Shown here in pieces: positions 33,312-43,872 of a DNA stretch of 64,000 bases (positions are counted from its first letter, which is position 1; every line of letters starts with the position of its first letter). The position numbers and the translations under genes were made by a program. The stretch is from Fulvia fulva (Eukaryota; Ascomycota; Dothideomycetes; Mycosphaerellales; Mycosphaerellaceae), in NCBI RefSeq assembly GCF_020509005.1, contig NC_063021.1, forward strand, positions 248,001 through 312,000. The letters are read 5' to 3'. Below the pieces are notes generated by a model. That model was not told the DNA's origin. It saw only the letters and a program-made list of their open reading frames with translations, and made no database searches.

Positions 33312-36190
33312 TCTATAAACGATTTCTTACCTTCCTATTATATTACTAGCTATTCGTCCCTTACCCGGTAGATCGGCTCGTTTCTAGGTTAAATACCCTT
33401 ATACGCTAGTACTAATTTGCGGGCCCTTACGACTATACTAGCGATAACCTTCTATACTAGGTACTATACTAACTTGCCTAAGTAGGAGGTCCGTAGTCCC
33501 TAGATATATAGGTCGATTAGCGGTATAGCGGTCTCGTACTTAAGTATCCTTATTAGTATCGACTTATATACCCCGGTAACCTTCCTTAGGCATTAGTTTT
33601 AGATCTTTACTAACGGCGTAACGAGTCCTTTTAATAGGTAGGCCCTCTTACCTAAGGACTATACTTAGCTACTATAGGTAAGGACTAGTCGTATAATAGC
33701 CGTATATAGAAGTCGTAACTACCGAAAGTCCGCCCCCTATATAGACGTAGTAAGCCTCTAGTATAATACTATATTCTGTTTAGCTTTCCGTAATATTGCC
33801 TATACGTACTTCCTCTACCGTAGCGCCGGGTCTACCTATAGTCCGAGGATCCTAAGCTAATTTGCCGGGTTAGTCGTATACCCCTATATCTAGATAGAAG
33901 CTTATATATTATAGAACCGTAGCCGGCGCGTAAAGTATATTAGATTATACTTTCCTAGGGTAAACCGAGCCCTATACCTCCTAGCCTAGTCCTCGTAGAT
34001 CTTATACTTCTCTTCTAGTAGCCTATAGTTCTCCTTAGTTAAGGACGACTACGCTAGGATATTTATATCGTCTATAAAGCCGCTCGTAGCGGTGTTCTAG
34101 GATTCTAGGGCTAGGAGTAGCGTCGCTATAAAGAAGAGGAATAAGATAGGTACTAGCGTTAAGCCTTACGGGATTCTAGTATAGACTACTTAAAATAGGC
34201 TTTTATACTAACCGACTAGGATCGACGTACTACGGTTTTAGAGGTAGGACCGTACGAGGTTAATAAGCTACTTAGGGAGTCCTTTCGACCTTAGGATATA
34301 GAGTAGCCGCGGGTATAATACGTAGTCGAAGGCTCCGACCTTAGGATATATAGTAGCCACGGGTATAATACGTAGTCGAAGGCTCCTAATATATCTAGAC
34401 TAAGTAAGGATACTACCTTGTCCCTATTCCTATACTAGATAGCCTTTACCTAAGAGGGAATAAGTTCTATTACGGATAGCGTCGATCGCTATAGGCGCGT
34501 ACCTATCTAGGTGTCCGGGAGTAGGGAGTACTCCTCTACCGCCTCGGAGAGTCTCGTTATAACAAGCTTCTTAAGCGCCTTCCTAAGAGTATTAAGGAGC
34601 GCAATTAGGCGGTACGACTTTATCTACGTATAGTCTTCCTTTTACGGCTTACGTAGGACTACTATCGTCGATTATTTAAATGCCGTTAGGTAGTATCCGG
34701 TCTATAGGTAGGCGTTAAAGATCGCTATAACTACTAGGGCTAGTTAATCTCTATACTTCTTTAGTAGCTCGTTTAGGATCCTATCCGGCCCCGGGGCTTT
34801 CTTCGCCGGTAACTTCCTAAGTATAGCGGTAGCTTCTCCCTCGGACACCTTCTATTAGACCGCGATACTAGGGGCTAGGGGAGTAGAGCTATTTATATTG
34901 CTTAGATTAGCCTCGACTAGGGGCGGGAAGAACTTACTAGCTAGTAGACGCGCCTTAGCCTCGGGGTCGCTAACCGGGCTACTAGGCAATTATAGCGCTA
35001 GGATAGAGAAGGAGGGGCCCTATATAGGGTCCTATCGGGCCTATTCCGCTAGCTTCTATATCCTTACTAGCTTACCGGCGATTTCTTCTACTATAGCTCT
35101 CTAGCCGACTACTTTCTCTCTCCGTATTATAGCTTTCTTTTATTAGTATACCTCCCTATATATATTCTAGGCCTCCTCGCTATAGCTACTCGTCTATACC
35201 TAGCGGGCTCTCCTTACTTCTCTTACTACCGTAGTATACTTCGGCGTCTAGTATAGTTTAGACTATGTCGTTAGTTAGGTAAGCGGAACGTAGAGTAAGG
35301 TCGCTTTTCCTATTTCGTCTATTAACCCTTAGACTACCTCGTCTATCTCGACTTTACTATTGTATTGCTACTACGCGATCTAGACTAGCCTCTCGGAGTT
35401 ATCGAGGTACGCCTAGATATTAGCCTAGTAGGCCTTTCCCTAGTTTAGCTTAGGGGTTCTTACTAGTATACGTTATATCTATATTATAATAGAGGTCCTA
35501 ACTAGTATATAGTCTAACGACGCCTCGAGTTTATATTCGATCCTATAGTAGGTTACTATATAGTAGTAGCTATCTAAGATCTAGGAGAGGTCGATCGTGC
35601 CTTAGAGTCCCCTCTCTTCTAGGTACCTAGGTCCTTTAGGGTATTAAGAGTAACTACGTTGCTCGCTATTAAGTCGAGTACTTCGTCGGCTATAGAGTAC
35701 AGCTATATAAGGCTTTCCTAGGAAGGGTAGTATATATTAAAGTCTCCTACTACGATATAGTACCCTTGTCTCTTAAGCGTACTGTCTAGGTGTCTATAGA
35801 CCCTAAGGTCGCGGCTAAACCTCGAGGCTAGCGGGTATATATATAAGTTATATATCTAAGTACTACCTATATAGAGGGAGGTAATATTGCCCTCGCCTTC
35901 TTCGTCTACGTAGTATACTACCTCCTAGTCAGATTCTAGTATATCCTGACTAATATAGAAGTACGTACGGGGTCTACTATCGCCTCGTAGGTATATCGTA
36001 TAGCCTAGTAACTTATAGGTCGTTAGTCTCTTATAGTACGGGTTAATCTATAGCTCCTAGATTACTAGGACGTAGTAGACGTACGGGTCCGCCTCGTATA
36101 GGAAATGGTTCTAGACTTTATCCTTACTATAGTTAACGTTATACTAGATAATACTAAGCGTATCGAGGCTAGTTATCGTTATTAACAATT
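33312..36190 (-). pseudogene. LINE B ORF2: endonuclease and reverse transcriptase
   Basis: On the minus strand an endonuclease segment near 35640-35760 reads IVVGDFNIYY with stops following. The RT has the catalytic box SGFIDDINILA near 34055-34090, upstream of which the PILFLLF block is visible near 34130-34150. A 50-bp tandem duplication at 34287-34386 adds a length not divisible by three within the RT, a frameshift separate from RIP. Many stops are present. The C-terminal part lies at 27087-27694 beyond the Copia A insertion. Confidence 0.75.
34287..34386 (-). repeat. 50-bp tandem duplication inside LINE B RT
   Basis: 34287-34336 is repeated at 34337-34386 with two differences (G/T and G/A). 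The unit begins GACCTTAGGATATA and ends GAAGGCTCC. Confidence 0.9.
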
Positions 36191-36199
36191 ATTTCCTCT

Positions 36200-37480
36200 A
36201 TAATGTCCTATATCCTACTACCTTATACCTCCTAGTCTACGCCTATCGGCTATATAATAAAGGGGAGCCGGGCCTAGTTAGATTCCCTCGCCGTAGCTAG
36301 TAGAGTACGTAGCCTCCCGTACGCCCTAGGTTACGTATCCTTTATATTATTCTCGGCCCTAGGGCGCTTATACCCGACCGCCGCTAGCTAGTTCCGGTAT
36401 AGGCTAGCCTTACGGTCGCCGTAGAATCCTAGGGCGACGGTTCTATTTATAATTGCCTTGTTTTTCGCTAGTTTCCGCTATAGGTATTCCGCGCTATACG
36501 ATAGGTAGTACCCTAGACAGTTCGCGTACTGTCTTATAGCCGATATATAGTCCCTAGATATATAGTCTTCTATATAGTTCAAGTAGGCCTACTTATTTAT
36601 ATACGTATAGGTTTAGTGTCTATACTATTAGTATTTGAAGTATTAGAGGACACGAAAGGATAAGGAGTGCTTTTCTACTATCTTAAGGCTATATTACTAG
36701 ATTAGGCCTTGTTCTATCGCTAGATCCGCCGCTTTCGAGTCTTATAGCTATACTATTAGCGCCGAGGCCTTCTTACCTTCTAGCTATTTCCTATAGAGCT
36801 AAGTCGCCTTCTAGATTAGAGAGTTAAGAGTAACCGGGTTGTCCTCTTAGAGAGTACGTAGGTAACCTTAGTTAGTTAGGTCGAACTCTTTAGGCATATC
36901 GTAGACTAGGATCGTAAATTACTTTATTAAGACCTTCGCTAATACCGTAACCTTAGATACCTACTATAGCTATACCTCTAGGTACCTCCTAGTAGTAGTA
37001 GAGCTAGTATAGATCTATAGAGTACCGTTAGACTATTAGTTCACTACGACTACCCCTAGTTAATTAATTCGTTAGGCGAGCTCCTCGTTTAATAGCTTCG
37101 TAACTTCGGCCTAGTCTTCCTTTACTATAATACGGATCGTAACTATATCGTACGTTAGGCGGGGGCCTAGTATCGATACCGCGACCGATACCTAGCTATA
37201 GGGGTGTTAATTCCGGGTGGCCTTATTAATCGCCTAAGACGTCGTCCTTATCTCCTATTACCCTCGGTAATATAATAGTACTAGCGCCGTACGTAGCTAA
37301 GTAATTATTACCTATAGAGCCTAGTATAGGAGCTAATCGTTAGTTTCTATACTTTTTAAGTCCTCTATAAGTTACTACTAGTTGTCTTAGGGGAGCTTTA
37401 CCTATAGATCCGTAGGCGCTAGTAGTACCGTAGCCTAGGCTACTATTACCTAGGAGTTACCTAATATAGCTAGGTACCTC
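36200..37480 (-). pseudogene. LINE B ORF1 (zinc-knuckle protein remnant)
   Basis: Near 36590-36680 the minus strand reads YFKY, two stops, YRH, a Tyr-substituted relative of the first zinc knuckle of LINE A ORF1, followed by further C/Y pairs (ANCLGYYLSYSAEYL near 36480-36530). It lies directly upstream of the ORF2 endonuclease. Ends are approximate and stops are numerous. Confidence 0.6.
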
Positions 37481-37948
37481 CGCGGCGTTTAGAGCTAAAG
37501 AAATAGGGTAAAGAGAACTTTAAGCTATCTTAATTAAATAAGGTAGAACTCCCTTAATTCTAGGGGTAGTAGCCTACTTTATAGATTGTTAGAATAGCCT
37601 TAATAAGGGCGTTCGAATATATCGTATTTAGCGGTAGCGCCGGTAATAGAACAATTCGGGAGGGATACTATAATTCCTCTAATAATATAATACTTTCTAG
37701 TAATAGGCCGCCTATTAATATAAATACGTAAAGCTATAGGATTCTTACCTTTTAGGAACCTCTAATAATATAGTAGAATAGCTTTATATAGTAGCTTCTA
37801 CTCGTAGTTTAGCTTATCGTACTAGGCTTAAGACTATATTTATACTACGAGGTCGATAGGATAGTAGGCTATCTTAGAAGCCTACTAACCTTCGTAGAGT
37901 TATTTATTTGTTTGTATATTTATTCCATTTTCATGCTATATAAAAGTT

Positions 37949-38045
37949 AGACACTACCTAGTAGTACCGTGTTATATAGTCTCTAACCTTTATATAGATA
38001 TACTAGATAGACACTACCTAGTAGTACCGTGTTATATAGTCTCTA
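37949..38045. repeat. Tandem duplication with a period of 60 bp
   Basis: A 37-bp block starting AGACACTACCTAGTAGTACC occurs at 37949-37985 and again at 38009-38045, unmutated between copies. The second copy is framed by the inverted pair ATATACTAGATAG / CTATCTAGTATAT. LINE C copy 2 has only one diverged version near 40450-40490. Confidence 0.85.
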
Positions 38046-38518
38046 TCTAGTATATCTTGTTATAGTGTCCCCTTTCGGAGGTTTAGACGTAAACAAAACT
38101 TCGTAATTTTATATACTTTAAGCCCTATAGGCTAGTTTTCCTCCTCTTCCTCTTCTCTCGCCTCGTCCGCTCTATCCTCCCCTTCTTCTTCTCCTCTCCC
38201 TCTCTCGATATACGCCTTACGGGTTACTATCCCTATATCCCTAAGAAAGGGAAGGGAAAAGGTTGTCCCTACTTCCGTATATAGTAGTAGCTAGAAAGTT
38301 AGGTTATTTAGTCTAAGATTTTTTTATAGGTCCTACCTTTGTTTTTTGTATATCTTATAGTCGAGTAATAGGTATTCTAGGGTCTCTCTTCATCCGTAGC
38401 GGTATAGGTCGGTCTCTATATAGCCGATCCTATATAGATAGCTTTAGATATAGCCGTGTCTAATTTTTAGTTAGAAGAAGGTACTTATTATTACCCTTAT
38501 CTCCTATCTTTCCGATCT

Positions 38519-38534
38519 TATTTAATAGCGATAG
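38519..38534. repeat. Target-site duplication of the deleted LINE, left
   Basis: TATTTAATAGCGATAG, identical to 40103-40118. Confidence 0.88.
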
Positions 38535-40102
38535 GTCGACGACGAGAGTTACCTATACGTAGTGTCGGCTACGAACCTCTCGTCTAGCTACGAGAGAGCT
38601 AAGTATTCTTACGCTAGAGCGTCGTAGGCGCGACGGGCGCGTAACGTAGGCGAAGCCGCGGCGAATAGAGGACTACTAGTAAAACGGGTATAAAAACTAT
38701 CCGACGAGCGTATACTCGTGTCGGGAGCGAGTCCCTCTTCTTTCTATATATAAGAAGGGCGCGGAACCGTGGCCTATACGCTCGATAGGACACCTCTAGT
38801 ATAAGTATAGAATTTTCACCTCCGGAGACCGTAAACCGAGCGGGCTAAGCGACGAACATTAGACGAGCGGACTATAGAACAACAACTAAGCGGACTATAT
38901 AACGGTATCGAGCGGACTACGAAACAATCTAGTGTTTGCTAGCGGGCAATACGGTAGGTAGGTAGACACGCGACGAAGCCTATAAGGGCCTATTAAACAC
39001 CCGGTATAGGAACGAGGGTTTTGCCTAAGGTACTACCTATCCCGCTACACGACGTACCTAGTCTAATATAGTAGATTACGACGAGGAAAAGACGATAGCC
39101 TAAGTAAGGAAAAGACGGCTATTAGGACGGGGAAAAGACGTATAATATAAGTAGATTAGTTCTATAATCGGGGAGGATCGAGGGTAGGGTAATAAGGAAC
39201 TTTATATTAGTTAGTAGGTAGAAACGTAAGGAGTACGCTACCCGGCGTAGTGTATGCCCCGAGCAAACCTACGAGGTATAGACGGCCGCTTTCTAGAGAT
39301 AGGCTACGGTAACGCGAAGGGCGTCAAAACCTAGGGCGTAGTATATACTAGTAGCGACGGCTAATACTGTCTATATAGCCCGAGAGGACGGATACGTATA
39401 TCGGTTAATAGAGAGCACTAAAGGGCTTAGGCCTATAGAGGTAGATATTAGCTTAAGGAGCAAATAGGGAGGGAGGGCGTAGAGGGAAGCTTTTGCTCCG
39501 GGCTAACCTCTCGAAACGAGGCTATACGGTAGTACTAGATAAGTAGGAAAGCGCGGTTAAGACTTGTTACCTTATCTCGTAGCTAGCTTACTAAATACGA
39601 TTCCTTCCTTGCCTAAAACCCGGAGCATATAGTACTAAACTGTACTAAGTAGGTAAAAGGGAGAAGCTAGTAGAGGGCGAAGGCAAGAGATAGGCAATAC
39701 TAGGCTATTATCTAGGACAGACAAGATATAAGGAGAGTGACAAGATAGATCTTTAACGAGGACTACCTAGAGCAATTCTCCCTAGTAGTAGAAACGGAAA
39801 GGTAGATAGAGAGGAGGGAGAGAGAGAGAAGAGCCGGGGAAACAGAAGGGAGAAAGGGAATCGAGAGGAGGACATCACTAGGGTTACGGGCAAGGTAGTT
39901 ATAGGGTAACAACTATAACACTAGCGTACCCTAAAGGAAGGAGAACGAAAGGACAAGACAGGAAAGAACGAGGAGGGCAAAGACGAGGAGGTTTTCATCC
40001 GTTAATCGGGTTTCCTACCTACATAAATAGACCTAAATAGCGAGAGACCTGTATAGGCTATAGGGCACTAAAACAGGCGAATGAATAATCTATCTATCTA
40101 TC
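38535..40102 (+). mobile_element. Deleted, non-autonomous LINE (LINE E 3' end) with a perfect 16-bp TSD
   Basis: The element is bounded by TATTTAATAGCGATAG at 38519-38534 and 40103-40118. Its last 500 bp (39605-40102) match the 3' end of LINE E (reverse of 52341-52825), including the ACAGGCGAATGAATAATCTATC end and ATCT tail. The first about 1.07 kb has no counterpart in the LINE E copy here, which is itself 5'-truncated. It is GC-richer, contains a TATAAAA-like motif near 38690 and repeated GAGCGGACTA motifs near 38860-38925. It may be the LINE 5' end joined to the 3' end after an internal deletion. No RT is encoded. Confidence 0.75.
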
Positions 40103-40118
40103 TATTTAATAGCGATAG
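40080..40118 (+). repeat. ATCT tail of the deleted LINE and right target-site duplication
   Basis: AATGAATA, (ATCT) units, then TATTTAATAGCGATAG. Confidence 0.88.
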
Positions 40119-40578
40119 AGCCGTTCGTTTCTCGAATATACGGGTGTATATTAAGGGCTTTTGTCGCTTTGTAGCTTCGTACTATCTTTTACCGTATATT
40201 ATTCGATTGTTTTTTTTATTTCTTTCTTACTCTTTCGAATTCCCTCGGCTTCGTATTTCGGGAGGGTTTAGTTGAACGGGTTGTTATCCTACGGTCGTAG
40301 AAGGTATTCTTGTTTTTCTATCTTATCTTCGTCGACGTACGTAGCTAGCGCGCTAATCGATTTTTCGAGGAGGGTTTCCTATTTTCTTCTAGGTAGTCGC
40401 CGTTTGTTTGTTTGTTTATTTGTTCTATCTTCGTACTATATAAAAGTTAGGGACTATATAATACGGTACTACGTAGTAGTAACAATCGTATCCTTCTCGT
40501 TATAGTGTCCCCTATTCGAGGTATTCTAGTTCGTAACAAAACTCTTTGTTTTTTAAATTTATAAGCCGTAAAGGCTAG

Positions 40579-40622
40579 TTTTCCTCCTCCTCCTCCTCCT
40601 CCTCCTCCTCCTCCTCCTCCTC
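40579..40622 (+). repeat. (CCT)n microsatellite encoding a poly-Glu tail in LINE C
   Basis: About 14 perfect CCT units read as consecutive Glu codons on the minus strand, at the C-terminal end of the LINE C ORF. Copy 1 (38130-38165) has a shorter, interrupted CCTCTT version. Confidence 0.85.
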
Positions 40623-41345
40623 TTCGTCTTCGTCTTCTTTTTCTTCTTCTTCTCTCCTTCTCTTAAGGTATTTCTTTCGGGTCGCTATTCCTATATTCCT
40701 TAGGAAGGGTAGAGTAAACGTTATCCCTTTTTCTATATAGAGTAGTAGTTAGATTATAAGGGTATATAGTTCGAATATTTTTTTAAGGGTTTACCTTTAG
40801 GTTTTATATTTCTCGTAGTAAAGGAGAAGGCATTTAGGGGTTTCGCGCTACCTATAGCGGCATCTATCTATTATCGTAAGGCCGAATCTTTAGAGGTAGC
40901 TTTAGATATAGCTATGTCCGATTTTGATCTAGAAGAAGGCACTTGTACTTACCCTTTTAGCTTCTGTCTTCCCTATCTCCTTTTGGAGCTCTTCGGCGGT
41001 TTGTCTTTCGAATATACGTAAATACTTCGAGGGCTTTTCTCTATCTATAGCTACGTACTATTTCTTTTCGGCGTGTTCTTAGATGATTCTTTTATCTCTT
41101 CTTTTGTTCTCCGAGGGCCTTCGCTTTAGCTCTCTATTATAGTAACGTTAAAGGGGGTATTATCCTACGGGGTAAGAAGGTATTCTTTTTTTCGATTTCG
41201 TCCTTATTAACGTAGGTAGCGAGGACTAGCGTCGATTTTTCTAGAAGGGTTTCTTTTCTCCTTCTAGGGTTACTTCGTAATTCTTATCGGATAGGGTGAT
41301 TTTGTCGAAGGCTTCCTATCCTCGCGGCGTAGCTAAATTTGCCTC

Positions 41346-41548
41346 TAATCTTGATAGCTCACATTTTAAAGCCCTAAATAGGATTTAGAAATACTTAAAC
41401 AATCCTAAGGCTTACGAGCTGAGACTAGTCTATAAAGCGTAATCGTCACCCCTATTATTAGGCTATAGCGATACTAATTAGGGGGGTGATTTTACGACTA
41501 GAAAAGTATTACGGGATATATTTTTACTATAGGATCTAAAGCGCCTAG
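41346..41548. other. Unassigned 200-bp piece before the LTR-like repeat
   Basis: It contains a GGGGGGTGATTTTACGAC segment near 41485 resembling a polypurine tract and may be the 3' internal end of an LTR element attached to 41549-42054. No protein similarity was recognised. Confidence 0.35.
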
Positions 41549-42054
41549 TATTAGTTTCGAAGCTTTATATAGCTACTTAGCGAGATATACTATTATAAAG
41601 CGGTAGACTATTAGGTCCGATAGATTCTAATAACCCGTAAGCTCCTAGTATTGCTAAGATCGTACGGAAATGCTTGTCTAGGCCGTAATAGGCTAGCGCC
41701 GGACTACCGGCCCATAATATCTTTAGAACTAGCTATGTTCTAATTATATTAAAATCTAGAACGCTCTAGGTGGTCTAGAAGACAAGCTATAGAATTTAAT
41801 AGAATCTACGAGATACAACTTCTTACAAATCCGCTTCTTATTATAGATATACTACGTAATAGATTACGTAGTATAGAAGGTTCTAGGAGTCTATAATCGA
41901 ATATAAATAAGAGTAGAATAAGCCCTCTAGATAGGACAAGCAAAAAAGCAAGTCTACTACTCTTAACTACTATAACCTCGACTATTATACTCGACTTATT
42001 ATAACTATCTACGAATATCCTAAGGCTAGCTTCCGCTACGAACACCTTTTAATA
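41549..42054 (+). repeat. 506-bp LTR-like repeat, copy 1
   Basis: Direct repeat of 43367-43872, same length, termini TATTAG...TTAATA (RIPped TGTTAG...TTAACA). Differences between copies are mainly transitions. No matching 5-bp flanks were found. Short frames such as MFVAEASLRIF on its minus strand occur in both copies only because the repeat is shared. Confidence 0.7.
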
Positions 42055-42059
42055 AGACT

Positions 42060-43366
42060 TAGGCGGACGGGTGTATTACTATATATAATCGGGCGTTTGT
42101 TACGCTATAGTTATATCGGGGTCCTTAGTTATTACGAGAGTAGGCCTAGGGAGGACGGGGTAGTGTCGATATCTATTAGTATTGCTTCCTTCCTAAAGGG
42201 GAAGGTCGCCGCAAATTTTAGGGTCTTCCCCTTTCTTTGACCGCCGTGTTTCTAGGTCTCTTTCGAGGGCAATTACGCGCGCAATCGCGCGGGCGCGTAG
42301 CTATAAGTTCGCTACGTTTGTCTCCTCGTAAATACGCTTCGATTTTTATAAAGAAAGCCGTAGTCCCGGCGTATATCTATCGAGGTAAGTAAGGTAGTCG
42401 CCGTAGTTCGAGTAAGACCGGGTAGTTTCTTCGAAGGCTCCTTATTTATACAGCGTAAAGGAGCGCTAATTCTTCTAGGCGTAGTTCCGGGGGAGTAAAG
42501 CGCTTTTAACTTCGTAGGCTTACGTAGAGGCCGTTTTTAATACCCGAAGGATTTTTTTGGTTATAGCGTTCTATAGTCCTTATAGTAGTTTCGTTTTCCC
42601 TTTCGAGTTCTTACTATTTATCTAAACTAGTGATCCGTAGTTGGCTATACTAACTACGTACGTACAGTAAATTCTCCTTAGAGAGTTTACTAGTAGTCCG
42701 AGGCCTTTACTAGCGAAGCGGGATATTCTTTCTAAGGCTTACTTTACTTATAGCGATCGGGTTACGATATGATTTTTGAACGAGAGTGTTTAGTCAAAAT
42801 AAAACCCTAACTATTTTATAATCGCTTTTAGTAAAAAGTAGTTATCTCCCGGTAGTTATATACCTATATCCGAGTCCTTTCCTTTCGTAGAGTAGATTAG
42901 TTCGGTTTTAGTAAGGTCAAATTCGATTACTTTGTCTTTTCTAAGGTCGTAGATTTTTTGTACTACTTTTTCGAGTGTTTTTATATTTTTCCGTAGGCTT
43001 GTCAATCCTATAATAAGTACTACGTTGTCGATAAATAAAAGTAAGCGTATGTCTTCGCCGAAGGTGTCGTATATATCTCTCGTATAGAGGAGAAATAGGA
43101 TAGGTAAAATTAGGCTCCCTTATAGAATACCTATCTCTACCGGACTAAATTATTCTATATCCGAATTAAATCGTAGGCGTAGCTATCGGTCGGATAGGAA
43201 TAAGTCCGTCTACGCTATTAGCGAGGTAGGAAGCCGGTGTTTTTATATAACCGTAAGGAGTTAGTTCTTTACGACGTAGTCGGAGGCGCCTTTTACGTCG
43301 AGGAATAGCGTTATCGTCTTATATCCTCTTCGTTTGTTCCGTTCGATTATATTTCGAAGAATAAAG
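42060..43366 (-). pseudogene. LINE C reverse transcriptase remnant
   Basis: The minus-strand frame reads GSLILPILFLLYTRDIYDTF near 43070-43130, the RT block before the catalytic site, then LLLFIDNVVLIIGLTSL near 42985-43041. The second catalytic Asp is Asn (G-to-A). Downstream come KDKVIEFDLTKTELIYSTKG and NYGSLV. The upstream palm and any endonuclease are missing, cut at 43366 by the LTR-like repeat. Confidence 0.75.
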
Positions 43367-43872
43367 TATTAGTTTATAAGCTTTAAATAGCTACTTAGCG
43401 AGATATACTATTATAAAGCGGTAGGCTATCAAATCCGATAGATTCTAATAACCCGTAAGCTCCTAGTATTGCTAGGATCGTACGGAAATACTTGTCTAGG
43501 CCGTAAAAGGTTAGCGCCGGACTACCGGCTTATAATATCCTTAGAACTAGCTATGTTCTAACTATATAAAAATCCAGAACGCTCTAGGTAGTCTAGAAGA
43601 CAAGCTATAGAATTTCATAGAATCTACGAGATATAACTTCTTATAAATCTGCTTCTTATTATAAATATACTACGTAATAGATTACGTAGTATAGAAGGTT
43701 CTAGGAGTCTATAATCGAATATAACTAAGAGTAGAATAAGCCCTCTAGATAGGATAAGCAACAAAGTAAGTCTACTACTCTTAACTACTATTACCTCGAC
43801 TATTATACTCGATTCATTACAACTATCTACGAATATCCTAAGGCTAGCTTCCGCTACGAACACCTTTTAATA
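43367..43872 (+). repeat. 506-bp LTR-like repeat, copy 2; possible 5' LTR of Copia C
   Basis: Same repeat as 41549-42054. It directly precedes the Copia C coding region in the right position for a 5' LTR. No 3' partner was found downstream of Copia C. Confidence 0.65.

Larger units (their letters stand above)
27087..37885 (-). mobile_element. LINE B copy 2, interrupted by Copia A copy 1
   Basis: The pieces are 27087-27699 and 33307-37885. The first is inverse to 7400-8030 of LINE B copy 1, and the start of the second matches 6864-7400, so Copia A landed in the ORF2 C-terminal region. The 3' end is cut at 27087, about 60 bases short of the LINE terminus seen in copy 1, exactly where the pogo-like element ends. 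The 5' limit near 37885 is where LINE C begins. ORF1 and ORF2 remains are both present, so most of the element survives. Confidence 0.85.
37886..40404 (-). mobile_element. LINE C copy 1, 3' part, interrupted by a deleted LINE
   Basis: 37890-38534 and 40119-40404 are collinear with 40405 to about 41300 (LINE C copy 2). The 3' tail is an (AAAC/AAAT)n run on the minus strand at 37893-37915. The copy is 5'-truncated. It contains a 60-bp-period tandem duplication at 37949-38045. The gap between the two pieces is filled exactly by the 38535-40102 element with a 16-bp TSD. Confidence 0.75.
40405..43366 (-). mobile_element. LINE C copy 2, interrupted by an LTR-like insertion
   Basis: The 3' tail (CAAA-type, plus-strand TTTGTTTGTTTGTTTATTTG) begins near 40405, right at the end of LINE C copy 1. 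The minus strand codes for the end of an ORF2 at 40500-41345 and for an RT with its downstream part at 42060-43366. Between them lies a 41346-42054 insertion. LINE C is a separate LINE family: its tail, 3' UTR and ORF sequence differ from LINEs A, B, D and E. Confidence 0.75.

Noticed and set aside
34898..35104. Plus-strand ORF of 68 codons starting MLRLASTRGG
   Set aside because: Antisense to LINE B ORF2 in a RIPped region, no domain.
38640..38830. Possible host promoter with TATAAAA-like boxes
   Set aside because: The segment lies inside an insertion with a 16-bp TSD and is not followed by a host coding frame; any promoter would belong to the LINE derivative.
41806..43863. Two similar 79-codon minus-strand ORFs (41806-42045 and 43624-43863)
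   Set aside because: They are similar only because both lie in the duplicated 506-bp LTR-like repeat; no domain, and LTRs of this type do not normally code.
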